Positions 20,701 to 31,311 of a DNA stretch of 35,375 nt are shown here, one piece after another. The DNA is taken from NCBI RefSeq assembly GCF_000313135.1, contig NW_004457413.1, positions 2,558 to 37,932 of the forward strand. Direction: 5' to 3'. The stretch comes from Acanthamoeba castellanii str. Neff (taxonomy: Eukaryota; Discosea; Longamoebia; Acanthamoebidae). The position numbers and the translations under genes were made by a program. Position 1 is the first letter of the stretch. The number at the start of each line of letters is the position of its first letter. The notes under the pieces were generated by a model that saw only the letters and a list, made by a program, of their open reading frames with translations, was not told where the DNA came from and did not search any database.

Positions 20701-23700
20701 GCCGTGCCGCAGCTCAACTCGTCTTCATCGGCGACCGAGTTCACGTGGCCGCTGCACTTCCGCGGCGCCAACAAGCGGGCGCTGCCGCACCTGGACGTGA
20801 GCTTGGGCGACCACGGGCCGGCCACGCTGGCGCTCAAGTGCGGCGCCGACCTGGAGATGGAGTGGGACCTGGTGATGGTGATGGCCTTCAACCGCTCGCA
20901 CGGTCTCGCGTTCCGGTTCGAGACGTCGCCCATGTTCCTGGGCGACATCGCGCTCGAGGTGGAACCCGGGTGCGAGCTGTCGGGCACGCTGGGCTGGATC
21001 GGGGCCGACCTGGCCCTGCACAACCCCAAGCTCCTGGAGGCCAAGCTCACGGTCGACAAGAATCTCGAGATCGACTTTGTCGCCGACGCGCAGGTGCTGG
21101 GCGCGGCCGAGCTGGGCCTGGGCGGCGAGCTGGCCGAGCGGCTGGCCAAGGCCGGACCCGACGCGCTCGACACGCTGCCGCACTGGCAGGCCACACTCAA
21201 CCTCACCTGGGAGTGGGACCTGCGCCACAACCCGCACCTGGTGCCCCACTTTGCCATCACCGACATCGGCTTCTGCATCGGCCGCCTGCTGACCAACGTC
21301 ATCGGCGGCACCGTGTCGCAAACGATCGACAAGCTGCTCCACCCGCTCGACCCGGTGCTCGGCCCCGACGGCATCCTGCTCAAGCCCGTGCCGGGCCTCT
21401 CGGGCGTGTTCGGCAACAACATGAACCTCGCCCAGCTTCTCATCTACGCCTGCCAGTCGGCCACCGAGTGCAAGGTGGGCGGCCTGCTCGAGATGCTCAA
21501 GACCTTTGCGCAGGTGTTCAGCGACGTCGAGTCGCTGGCCGACATCTCGTCCATGCTCGGGGGCGAGGGCTGCAACATCGTGCAGCTCGTGCGCAACTTC
21601 ACCGTCGACTTCAAGCAGGCCCACCCAGAGCCCAAGTTCACCGGCGCCGTGCCGCCCGACGGCCTCCAGTACAAGGGCGCCGCCGCCGGCAACGACAAGC
21701 TCAAAGACGCCGCCGGCGGGTTCCACCGCGGCGTGACCACCGCGGGCAAGTTCGGCATCCGCCTCTACATGTTCGACGACCTGGCCAACACGATGATGAG
21801 CGCCATCACGGGCAAGGACTTTGCCATCGCCGGCGTCACGCTGCCCGACGTTACGTTCTTCGTCGGCATGGAGTGGCCCATCATCGTGTGGGACCCGCCC
21901 GAGGTCGACATCATCGTCGGCGTCAACGCGCGGCTCACGCTCTCCTTTGGCGGCGTTTCGCTCATGTACAGTGGCCTCGCCGGCGCCTTCAAGACCAAGT
22001 CGCCCGGCGTGCTCTTCAGCGCCCTGGCGCTGCCCACCAAGAACGACGACGGCTCGGTCCGCTGGCCCGTCCAGGCCGCCATCGGCCTCTATGGCGGCGT
22101 CGCCATCGATATCTTCATCTTCCGCGCCGAGACCTATCTCACCGTCACGCTAGAGGGCGACGTCGGCTTCGTCGACCTCGACAACGACGGCTGGGTCACC
22201 TTCAACGAGATGGCCTTCCTCATCCGCCTCAACGGCCCGGCCGGCGCCATCCGCTTCCGCATCGTGCTCTCGCTCGGGTTCGGCATCAAGATCCAGACGT
22301 GCATCAACCTCCTCGCCGTCCGCTTCTGCTTCACGTGGACGGACCAGCACTGGGAACACTCGTGGACCCTCTACGACAGTTCGAGCAATCCGCTCGACTC
22401 CCTTGCCATCTCATCGGGCGGCCACACCTCGGTCAACCTCGCCCTCGTCCAGTTCGGCGGCGGCAAGCGCTCGGCCGACAGCGCGCCCGCGCTGGGCTGC
22501 GACTCGTGCGAGGTCGGCGCCAACAACAACGGATACAACGGATCGAGCATCGCTATGACCGATTACGGTTCGGCGGCGCCGCCCGACCCGGGCCTCACGT
22601 TCTCGGTGTTCCAGACGCCGCAGGGCATCACGGTCGACTTTACGCCCGCGGGAGTGACCGAGTTCGGCGGCGCGCCGCACATGTCACGCGCGGGCCTGCC
22701 GGCATCGCAGTCCCTGATAACGCACGGCGACCCGGGCGGCTCGGCCTTCACCTGGTCGATCGGCTACGTGACGCAGCTGGTGGTCCTGCCGGACTATGAT
22801 ACGGTCACTATGCGCTACCAGGTGGCCGAGTACCGCAACGTGAGCACCATCGCCCTGTCGCCGCAGGCCGTGACGCCCGACACGGTGCCCGGCGTCACCA
22901 TCACCCGCTGCGCGCAGGTGCACTTCACCAAGCCCAAGGCCGGCGTCACCTTCAACGTGTGGGGCCTGCCCTGCCCGGTCCTGCTCGAGTCCGCCGTCGC
23001 CACCAACATCTCGCTCGCGGGCGACGTCGCCGCCTATGCCGGCCGGCTGCTCGAGATCCAGGGCGAGGTCTGGTCGGTCACGAGCGCCATCACCGCGACC
23101 GTGCTTAATATCACCGCGAAGAGCCTCATTGCCGCCGACGGCGAGCTCACCGCCGAGATTGGCCTGCCGGCCGCCTACAAGACCCTGTCGGTCCAGGGCG
23201 ACCTCAAGCGGCCGTCGACCTACATCATCTCAGAGGTGGCGGCCGGCGTTGCGGCACGCATCACCGGCGGCTCGATCAGCGACCGGTTCGTGGTACCCGA
23301 CATGCGCCTGCTGCACGGCAGCACGCTGATCAACGGCGGGTCGGGCGACGACACGACCGAGATCACCATCGTCACGCTGCCGGGCGTAGACATGCTGGTC
23401 ACGGCCAACGCGATGGGCCTCGTGCTGCAGGACGGCCACAACGCGTCCGCGGGCAACAGCACCACCCTGCGGCACACCAGCATCCAGCGCCGCACTTACA
23501 TCATCAAGGGCGCGGCGGACACGCTCTCGAACGTGACGCTGCTCGGCGTGGAGCGCGACGACTCGGTGGTGGTGGTGGCCCACGGCGAGCCGGGCGGCAC
23601 CATCTCCCAGCGCATCACCGGGTGCGACGGCAAGTCGGAGCTGCGCGTGACGTTCCAGAACGGCGGCCATCACGAGGTGAGGATCGGCAACAACCACCAG

Positions 23701-26700
23701 GTGACGGGCATGCGCTGCACCGTGTGGCTCAACGCCGTCGCCAACATCTCGCTCACGGTCCACGTCATCATCGAGGCCTCGGCCGAGACGCGGCCGCTGC
23801 AGTACGACATCCAGCAGAACACGATCCTGGTCTACGACGTCGAGAACGACGGCAGCTTCTTCCACCTCATGTTCAACCAGATCGACCGCGTCGACGTCCA
23901 GTTCGGCCTCGGCGGCTCGGTTCTGCGCATGGCCGAGGGCACTGTCGGCACTGAGTACGTCTTTGACTTTGGCACCGGCGCCCAAAATGCGACCAACGCC
24001 ACCAACGACGACGGCGACAACGACGTCACCAACATCGCCAACATCGCGGCCACCGATAGCCCGCTGCTGCTGCTCGGCCGCATCACGCAGGTCAACATCG
24101 GCCCGCAGCAGTCCCGGGTCGGCAGTACCGACCCGCTGAAAGGCATACTCGCCCCGGTGGCCATCGCGCAGCAACCGCCGCCGCAGAACGCGTCGGCCAC
24201 ACCCTGGGAGGCCGCGATCGTGCGCCTGGCCGCGGGCACGGGCAAGGCGGCGCCGGCGCAGCACTACTACCTCGACGGCGGCTGCCTCGCCGCGCAGAAC
24301 CGCACGGCAAGCGGCCGCGTCACGCCGTCGCACATCACCATCACGCCCTCGGCCGACATGTGCGACCTGATGACCGCGTACGGCCTCGCCGCCGCGTGCG
24401 TCGACCCGTGCCCCGTGGTCTACACCGGCCCGATCAACGTCGCCATCATCACGGGCTGGGCCGATGACTCGTTCTACGGCGTAAACGTGAGCCAGGCCAG
24501 CGTGACGATGGAGCTCGGCCCCGGCGCGGACAACGTCACCTGGTTCGCCGCCCCGCTGGCCACCAGCGGCGCCAACGGCACCGGTAGAGCCCAGCCCATG
24601 GCGCAATTCGACCTCGGCCCGGGCGCCGACTCAGTGCTCCTGGACTCGCCGATGGGCAACGCCACGGTCCTGCTGGGCCGCGACACCGATGTCGACGTAG
24701 TGGCGTTCTACTACGGCGGCCTGTCGCTGCCGCCGAGCGTGCACGACAACGTGGTGGCGCCCGTGGGACCCGACAACGCCGCGCTCGCCCTCCAGCAGGT
24801 GCGCACCGAGGACCTGCTCTTCATCTACGGCGGCCGCCTGGCGGTCGACACTGCCGAGGCCGCCGCTGATGTTGTACCGCTGGCGACCGTGGCCGATGGC
24901 GGTGAGTCGCGGCCCGTGGTGGTGGTCAACGTCACGGTGCCCGGACAGGTGATCAACATGGACGTGCAGTCGAACGTCACCTACCGGGTGGTGGGCTCGG
25001 CGCAGCTGGCCACGGTCAACCTCAATGGCCAGGGTCGCCAGAAGCCGCCGTTCCCTACGGCTTCAGACTGGGACGTCGTCGTCGACGTTCCGTCGTCGGC
25101 CCAGGTCGACGTCAACGTGCTGGCCGTGCCCGGCTCGCGCTCCCTGACGACCGTGAACGTCACCGGGGGCGCTGACGTACAGTCGGTCCAGCTCGAGTCG
25201 CTCGCGCCGGCCGGCCTGTGCCGCACGACCGTGGGCGTGCTCGAGGTGCGCACTATGCACGTCGACCACATCAAGCTCGACGCTACGCAGTGCCCCGTCG
25301 ACGTGCAGGTCCGGGGCACGGCTGACGCCGACCTCGTGATCGTCACGCCCAACAACGCCACCGAGTCATCGGTCCGCCTGCTGGACCTGGACAGCGCCGT
25401 ACTGGTGGTCAACGCCACGGTCGTCGTCACGCCGCAGGCCCTGCTCGCCAACCGCACCGTCGTGGCCGTCGGCCCGCGGTCGCAGGTGACCGTCGCCGAC
25501 TTTGACTTTGCCGGCGGCGTGTCGTTTGTCGACGGCTGCCTGCTGGGTTCCGACTTTGACCCGATCACCGCTCCGTTCTCGCAGTGGCTCGCCCGCGAGG
25601 CGGCCGCCGTGGGCGTTAACGACACCAGGCGCGCCGCCAAGTGCTCGCTCTTTGCGCACCGCGCAGACAGGTTCAACCTCACCGCGCCGGCGCTCTACGT
25701 GGGTGGCCTCGGCGCGACGGAGCGGTCGGCGGTCATTCGCCGCCTGGTCCTGCAGCGCGTGCCAGCCAGCGTCACGATCGACAACATCGGCTCACCCAGC
25801 TGGCGCAGCGCCACGGTCGCCGGCTCGGTGCTGGGCGTCGACGGCCGGTTAGAGGTGGACCTGGAGGCCGGCGGCCGGCTCATGCTGACGACGGCCGTCT
25901 TCGGCGACGCCGACACCAGCACCCTGGACATCTATGCCACGTCGGCAGCGAGCCGCGCGACCAATGGCACGGTGCCGCCGCTGTGTCAGTGGTTCTTTGG
26001 CACCGACGACGGCGGGGAGCTGGGCGGTGCGACGCTGCTTATGAGCAGCGTCGACGACGACACGGCGCTGGCGGCGGTCTACGCCTCGTCGCTGCTCGAC
26101 CCGTGGCACCTGCCGCTGGTGCGGCTCCACGGCCCGGTGCGGCTCACCACCCAGCTGCACAACCTTACCGACAACACGACGCGCGACGTCATCGTCGAGT
26201 CCGCCGCGCTCCAAGTCTACGAGTCGCCCGACGTCGAGCCGCTCGTGACCGTGGCCTGGGTGGCCCATGGCGCGCACTCGTCGCAGCCGCAGGGCAGTCT
26301 CCAGATCGAGCTCGCCGACGGCAGCAACCGCGTGGCATTCCACAACGTGGTCGGCCAAGCGCGGCCGTTCGGCCTGCCCCTCATCATCGTGAACGATACG
26401 GCCGTCGCCACGCTCACGCCGCCGTCCGCCGGCGCGTCGGCACCGGCCATCGAACTGCTACACACGTCGGGCATGCAGGCCGACCTGGACACCCAGTTCC
26501 TCGACCCGCTGGGCAGCGGCAGCAGCGCCGCGCAGTACTGCTTCCAGCCTAACGAACAGTGCTCGACCAACGCCTGGCTGTGGCTCAGCGGCCGCCTGGC
26601 GCCGTGGCTCTCCACGGAGCTCGCGTGCCGGTCGCGCGACGCACTGGCCGCGTGCCGGAGCCAGGTCTTTGCCTCGCTGAGCCTGCCCGGCGGCAAGCAC

Positions 26701-28344
26701 CGGCTCCGCGCCCTCTTGCACCCCTCGCTCGCGCCGTCGCCGTCGACACTGCCCTCGCCCTCGGCATCGCCGTCGCCGTCACCGTCTCCATCGTCGTTGC
26801 CGCCGACGTCGGCATTGCCGTCACCGTCGTCATCGCCCCAGAACTCATCACTGGCCTCGCCCTCACCGTCGGCATCATCATCGCCCCAGAATGCATCGTT
26901 ACCGTCGCCCTCGCCGTCTGCATCGGCATCGCCCCAGAATGCATCATTGCCGTCGCCCTCGCCGTCTGCGTCATCATCGCCCCAGAATTCATCATTGCCG
27001 TCACCGCCGGCAGCGTCATCAGCGGCCTCACCGTCAACATCTTCGCCGACAGCGCCGTCGCCCTCGACGTCATCATCACCACCGCCGTCGCTCCTCGCGG
27101 CGATGAGGGAGACCCGGGCCACGGCGCCGAAGAAGCCCGCCAGCGTGCCGTTCGTGCTCTACATCACCGCCGGCCAGGCCGACATACCGGACCCGGCCGC
27201 CGGCGCGCTGGCCCAGGCCGCGCCCGTCCAGCGCACCTACACCACGAGCGTGTTCGTCATGTACGCGGGCATGACCCTGATGGGCTTTGGCTGGTGGGTC
27301 ATTACCGGCATCGTCATCCCAGCCGGCTGGGGGGCGTTAGTCATCACCGCCTCCCTGGCGGGCCTGCTCGGCGCCTCGACCGCGTGGGATCCGCGCGTGG
27401 TCGCCGTCGTCGAGGGCTCGTACTGGATCCTGGCCACCTTCGGCTCGAGCTGCGAGCCGCTCGGCGCCTTCCACGTCACCGTCATGGGCGTCTTCGTGGC
27501 CGCCGCCCTCCTGACCGTGCCCGCGCTCGTGTTCAAGCGGCTGCGCAAGGCCCTGCCGGCGCTCCAGCGCGGGCTGACGGCCGTGACGGTCGTCATGCTG
27601 CCGTTCGTGATCGTCCAGGTGCCCGGGCACGACGGCGCCCTGGGCTGGGCGCTGTTCACGGGCCTCGCCGCCGTGTGCGGCCTCGTTGTGCTGGGCTCGT
27701 ACTACTTCCACACCTTCAAGGCCCTGCCCAGCCGCAACCGTCGCTACTTTGCCCTGCTGCCGGCCATACTCATGTCAGTCGTGGTGGTCGTCATGTCGAT
27801 CCTCGCGCGCCTCCGCGACGACAACGGCATGCCGCGCGAGCTCTTCTACGTCGCCGCCCTCGCCGCGCTGGCCGTCGACTGCGCCGCCAGCCTCAGCAGC
27901 ATGCTCGTACTCATCTCGCTGGTCAAGGGCTGGTGGCGCGTCAGTCCGGTCATCATTTCGGGCGTGGCCATGTTCTTCAGCGTCGGCTGCGGCCTCATCT
28001 TCCTCATCTCGATCGAGGCGGCCGACGCGGGCGAGCTGGCACTGGTCATGTGGTACCTGTGGGTGCTCTTGCCCACGGCCGCGGCCATCATCGTCATGTG
28101 CCTCCCGTACCCGGTCATCACCAAGCCCAGACCGAGCTTGGCCGGCGGCAGCAGCACTGACCAGCGGCCCCAGCGCGAGCTCTCGACGCCCGACGACGAT
28201 GACAGCGCACGGCCGCTGCTCTCCCTCAATCGCACCGCTACGACGGGCGACGCCCCTTCTTCTCCTCCCTCTTCATCCGATTCGGAGGACGACGAGCCCC
28301 GCCACTTCGAACCGCCCACGTCAGGCCTGGGCATGTCTCTGTAA
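14722..28344 (+). CDS. Giant secreted-type, multi-pass surface protein (4516 aa)
   Basis: Unnamed; a putative adhesin or receptor. Exon 1 (14722-14860) encodes a signal peptide with core LLINLFLFIFFTLSL. After a 72-nt intron (GTATGT...GTGTAG), exon 2 (14933-28344) is one open frame of 13.4 kb. The ectodomain (to ~3975) is beta-rich, with many N-x-S/T sequons and repeated short helical blocks of the type seen between strand repeats in giant bacterial surface proteins. A canonical EF-hand loop D-L-D-N-D-G-W-V-T-F-N-E lies at 2461-2472, and a Gly/Asp-rich GGSGDD turn near 2848. Residues ~3979-4100 form a Ser/Pro stalk with 16-residue repeats. About 8-9 hydrophobic segments follow (4150-4442), then a ~75-residue acidic Ser/Pro cytoplasmic tail. 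The start rests on the signal peptide plus a phase-perfect splice. In a genome where exons average ~130 bp, this exon is a striking outlier. Bacterial-like origin of the ectodomain is inference. Confidence 0.85.
22174..22209 (+). other. EF-hand-type calcium-binding loop in the giant protein
   Basis: Twelve residues match the canonical loop: Asp at positions 1, 3 and 5, Gly at 6, Val at 8, Glu at 12. It lies between hydrophobic beta-type strands, not in an obvious helix-loop-helix pair. This is the setting in which single EF-like loops occur in large bacterial extracellular proteins. Calcium binding is predicted from the motif. Confidence 0.75.
26730..27100 (+). repeat. Ser/Pro stalk with 48-bp tandem repeats
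   Basis: The coding sequence holds about three and a half copies of a 48-bp unit (roughly 26833-27005) encoding SPSPSASxSPQNxSLP, flanked by irregular Ser/Pro runs. Every unit carries a PQN-[AS]-S sequon, so the stalk could be N- and O-glycosylated. It sits directly before the membrane domain and would act as an extended mucin-like spacer. Confidence 0.88.
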
Positions 28345-28379
28345 TGAATCTCTTTCACACATTTTTTACCACAAATATA

Positions 28380-28387
28380 TATATAAG
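28380..28387 (+). promoter_or_regulatory. TATA-like box of the actin-related protein gene
   Basis: TATATAAG lies 88 bp before the actin-related protein ATG, inside the 130-bp spacer after the giant gene. That spacer must hold both the upstream 3' end and this promoter. Confidence 0.45.
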
Positions 28388-28474
28388 TTTTATAATTATT
28401 TTTTTTTACCTGCGCTTTGGATTTTCTTTTCTTTTGGTACAGCTTTTTAATTCTTTTTGATTTGCTACACAAAG

Positions 28475-31197
28475 ATGGCGGTGGCTTCACCGGCGCTGGA
28501 AAGGGTGCGGGCGGGGGAAGCGACGAGTGCTGCGGGGGCATCGACGCCCACGGTGTCTTCGCCAGCGATGGTGACGTCGCCCTTCACCCCCATCGACGCG
28601 GCCAAGGGTCCCACAGGCGTGGTCATCGAGGTGGGCGCCGTGTTCGTGCGCTGTGGATTCGCTGGCGAGGCCCGCCCCCGCCACTTTCTTCGCACCCCCT
28701 CCACCGTACGCTTTCATCACCCCTCAATTTCATTCAATTGAATAAATGCTGTGCCTCATTTATTATTTATTTATTCTTGTTCGTTCTGATTGTTATTATG
28801 TTCTAATTTTTTTCATTTGTTTTCTTTCAACGTTGCTTGCAGATTAGGGAGAGGCTGGGCTCGCAGCTGGAGGCCCCACAGAACGGGATGGGCGACGGAG
28901 CGGAAGAGGAGCCGTGGCGCTCTGACCTACGCTCCGTACTCTACGACATATTCTTTAAGTGAGTCGACGCACACCACACACGACACACACACACGACACA
29001 CACGACACACACGACGCACACGACGCACACGACACACACACACACACGACACACACGACGCACGCACGCACACAGCGAGGCACCGAGGCGCGTACCGGTT
29101 CTCATGTTTGTGTGTGTGCATGGTAACAACAGTCTACTGCAGGCCAACCCGCCGGAGCGACCCGTGGTGGTGTGCGAGAGCTTGCTCACCCCACAATTCT
29201 TCCGCTCCGCAGTCGCCGATCTTCTCCTGCGCTACCTCCAGGTGCGCCTTGTCGACCCACCCGCCGCCCACCACTTATGGCGCGCGCTATGTCTGTGCGC
29301 GTGCGTGCGTGCGCGTGCCAGCAATCTGACGTGTGCGATGGTAGGTGCCTTCGGTGCTCTTCGTGCCGAGCAAGGGGGTCGCGCTCATCCCCCTGCAAAT
29401 GCAAACAGCGCTCGTGGTCGACACCGGCTACCACGACACGCGCATCCTCCCTGTACGTCGTATTTATTGTTGCATCCCCCCCCCGTGTGTGTCGTGTGTG
29501 TCGTGTGTGTCGTGTCGTGTGTTAATGATTTGAGTGGTGTGTGCGATCTGGCGCAGATCTTTATGGGCGCTCACATCGTGCACGCCCTGACCACTACCGT
29601 GCTCGCGGGCAAGACGTACAACGACCGGTTACGATCGATCCTCAACGAGGTACCACTCTTCCGCCCCCAGTGATGCTTCGACTCTGTGTTTTCCGCTTCT
29701 GAACACGCGCTGTCGGGAATGTGCGGTGGTGCGTGCGTGTGCGGTGGTGCGTGCGTGTGCGGTGGTGCAGCGTGCTGTGGTGGTGAATCCGTTCAGCAAG
29801 AGCAGCCAGGCGTGCGAGCGGCTCCCCGAGTCGGTGGTGGAGGACATCAAGGTGCGGCTCTGCAGCATCCAACCACAATCGCCCGAACTGGCCGGTACCC
29901 AACCCCCCTCCCCGACTCCTCCCCAAACCCGACCACATGGGAAGTGATGCCTATACAGATACTTCTGATCACACGCAGGCCCCAATAACATTTATTATAA
30001 TTTGTATTAAATAAATAAACAAATATTAATAATAACTAGTTGCCTGGTATGACGACAACCACACACATTCTGATCCCCCCTCGATCGCTCTCTTGCCTTT
30101 GACTTTGCGATCGCGCCACAGCAGAGCACTGAACCCGGGAACGTGTGTTCTGTGCGTGTCGTGTCGTGTCGTGCACAACACACAGGGTTCACGAGCGATA
30201 AGCTGATGCAAAAGATGCGGTACGACATGACGGCGGAGGACTACATCGACATCGACGTGCACACGTGCGTCTACGCCGGCGAGGTCCTGTTCGAGAACGA
30301 CGGCGACGAGGGCGAGGCGTCCATCGCCGCCGCGGTGCTCGACGCCCTCGCGCGCAGCCCCATCGACGCCCGATGCCCCCTCGCCCAAAACATACGTACG
30401 CCCGCCCCGCCACCCCAGTCTGCCGGTTGCTATGCGCCACGTCACACCACGCCGCGATTGGCTCACGCGCGTGTTGCAATGTGATTCATCGCGCCCTTAA
30501 AGTGGTGATTGGCGGCACGGGCCGAATTCCCGGCTTCCGCCGGCGTCTGTTGAACGAATCCAGCGATTGGTGGACACCGAGCCCCAGTACGCCGCGTTCA
30601 AGGCCCTGGCCGACCAGTTCTGCGTCGTCGACCCGGCCTTCCCGCCGCACTACCTCTCCTGGCTCGGCGGTTCGTTCATGGGCTGCGTCGAGCACGATCA
30701 GGCCATCACCCAGGCCCAGTACACCGAAGGCAAATACAAGTTCCCCGACTGGCTCCGTGTCGCCGACGTGAAACGGTACCGCACTCACGCACACGCGCAT
30801 AACCGCACACCCGCTATCGCACACGCACACGACTGACGTGTGCCGTGTGTGGTGGTGTCGCAGGACGATGAAGGAGCGACGAAACCCGTTCATGGTGGCC
30901 CCGTCGCCCGGGCCATCGTCGACGCCGGCCACGACCCCGCGCCGACGCCTCATCTCGATGGCCCTCTCCGGTGGCGTGCGAACGCGACTCCGCGACTCCT
31001 TCTCCTCCCTCTCCGTCTCCTCCTCGCCCTACGCCCCACCTTCATCGTCATCGGCATCGGCATCATCGAACTCCGCCACTTCATCGCCCCCTCAATCATC
31101 TTTCGCCGCGCCCGCCTCGCCCTACCACCCTTCCACGCGCCGGGCCACACCCACCACCGAACCCGCCTCGCCAACACCCGACCAATCCGACGACTAA
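28475..31197 (+). CDS. ACTR10: Dynactin pointed-end actin-related protein (Arp10/Arp11 type), apparent frameshift
   Basis: Orthologue of ACTR10, the actin-fold subunit at the pointed end of dynactin, cofactor of cytoplasmic dynein. Exons: 28475-28705, 28843-28958, 29133-29241, 29345-29452, 29557-29649, 29771-29894, 30186-30395, 30503-30775, 30864-31197; about 532 aa. Family marks are VVIEVGAVFVRCGFAGEARPR, ERPVVVCESLLTP, PSVLFVPS, LVVDTGYHDTRILPI, ESVVEDIKVR, SPIDARCPLAQN, VIGGTGRIPGF, YLSWLGGSFMG and PDWLRVADVKR. All introns are in phase, but within exon 8 the frame changes by one base between RRRL and ERIQRLV (30547-30555). No intron can explain it, so either the sequence has an indel error or the gene is broken. 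A Ser/Pro/Thr-rich tail of about 90 residues extends beyond the usual end, and there is a 45-residue Ala/Ser/Thr-rich N-terminal extension. Confidence 0.9.
28967..29072. repeat. (ACACACG)n microsatellite in an intron
   Basis: About 100 bp of CACACGACACACACG-type repeats fill most of the second intron of the actin-related protein gene. Copies near the end mutate to ACGCACGC. Confidence 0.88.
29483..29521. repeat. (GTGTGTC)n microsatellite in an intron
   Basis: The complementary form of the ACACACG repeat, here GTGTGTGTC units, lies in the fourth intron of the same gene. The repeat therefore occurs in both orientations relative to transcription. Confidence 0.85.
29722..29769. repeat. 18-bp tandem repeat in an intron
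   Basis: The unit GTGCGGTGGTGCGTGCGT is present about 2.6 times directly before the acceptor CAG of exon 6 of the actin-related protein gene. A matching segment occurs at about 31855-31884 in an intron of the hydrolase-like gene. Confidence 0.85.
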
Positions 31198-31220
31198 CCC
31201 AGTCCTGGTTTGTCTACAAT

Positions 31221-31226
31221 AATAAA
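31221..31226 (+). terminator. AATAAA poly(A) signal
   Basis: AATAAA lies 24 nt after the stop of the actin-related protein gene and about 85 nt before the next ATG, a plausible 3' processing signal for this compact spacing. Confidence 0.5.
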
Positions 31227-31311
31227 CATGTTGGTATGCAACGAACATGAAGTGAAATAGGAATATCCCTGAAAATGATAAACAATATTTGTCTTTTATT
31301 TCAGACCTAGA

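Noticed and set aside
22174..22209. Dockerin domain
   Set aside because: Only one calcium loop is present, with no duplicated 22-residue repeat, so a cellulosome-type dockerin is not supported.
20664..22799. 711-codon plus-strand alternative frame, very Arg-rich
   Set aside because: Out-of-frame shadow of the giant protein, whose own frame shows conserved-type beta segments and the EF-hand here.
26217..27122. Minus-strand frame with Asp/Gly-rich repeats (DGDGNDAFWGD type) resembling a calcium-binding repeat protein
   Set aside because: It is the exact antisense of the Ser/Pro stalk repeats. The sense strand continues a single 4516-residue protein.
26559..28160. Second long frame inside the giant gene, with a hydrophobic Ala/Val/Ile repeat over the stalk
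   Set aside because: It is the same repetitive DNA read in another frame. High G/C third positions in the main frame produce long open shadows, and this frame has no start or splice support.
28967..29072. CRISPR-like regular spacing of CACACGAC units
   Set aside because: The units are contiguous simple repeats without unique spacers, inside a eukaryotic intron.
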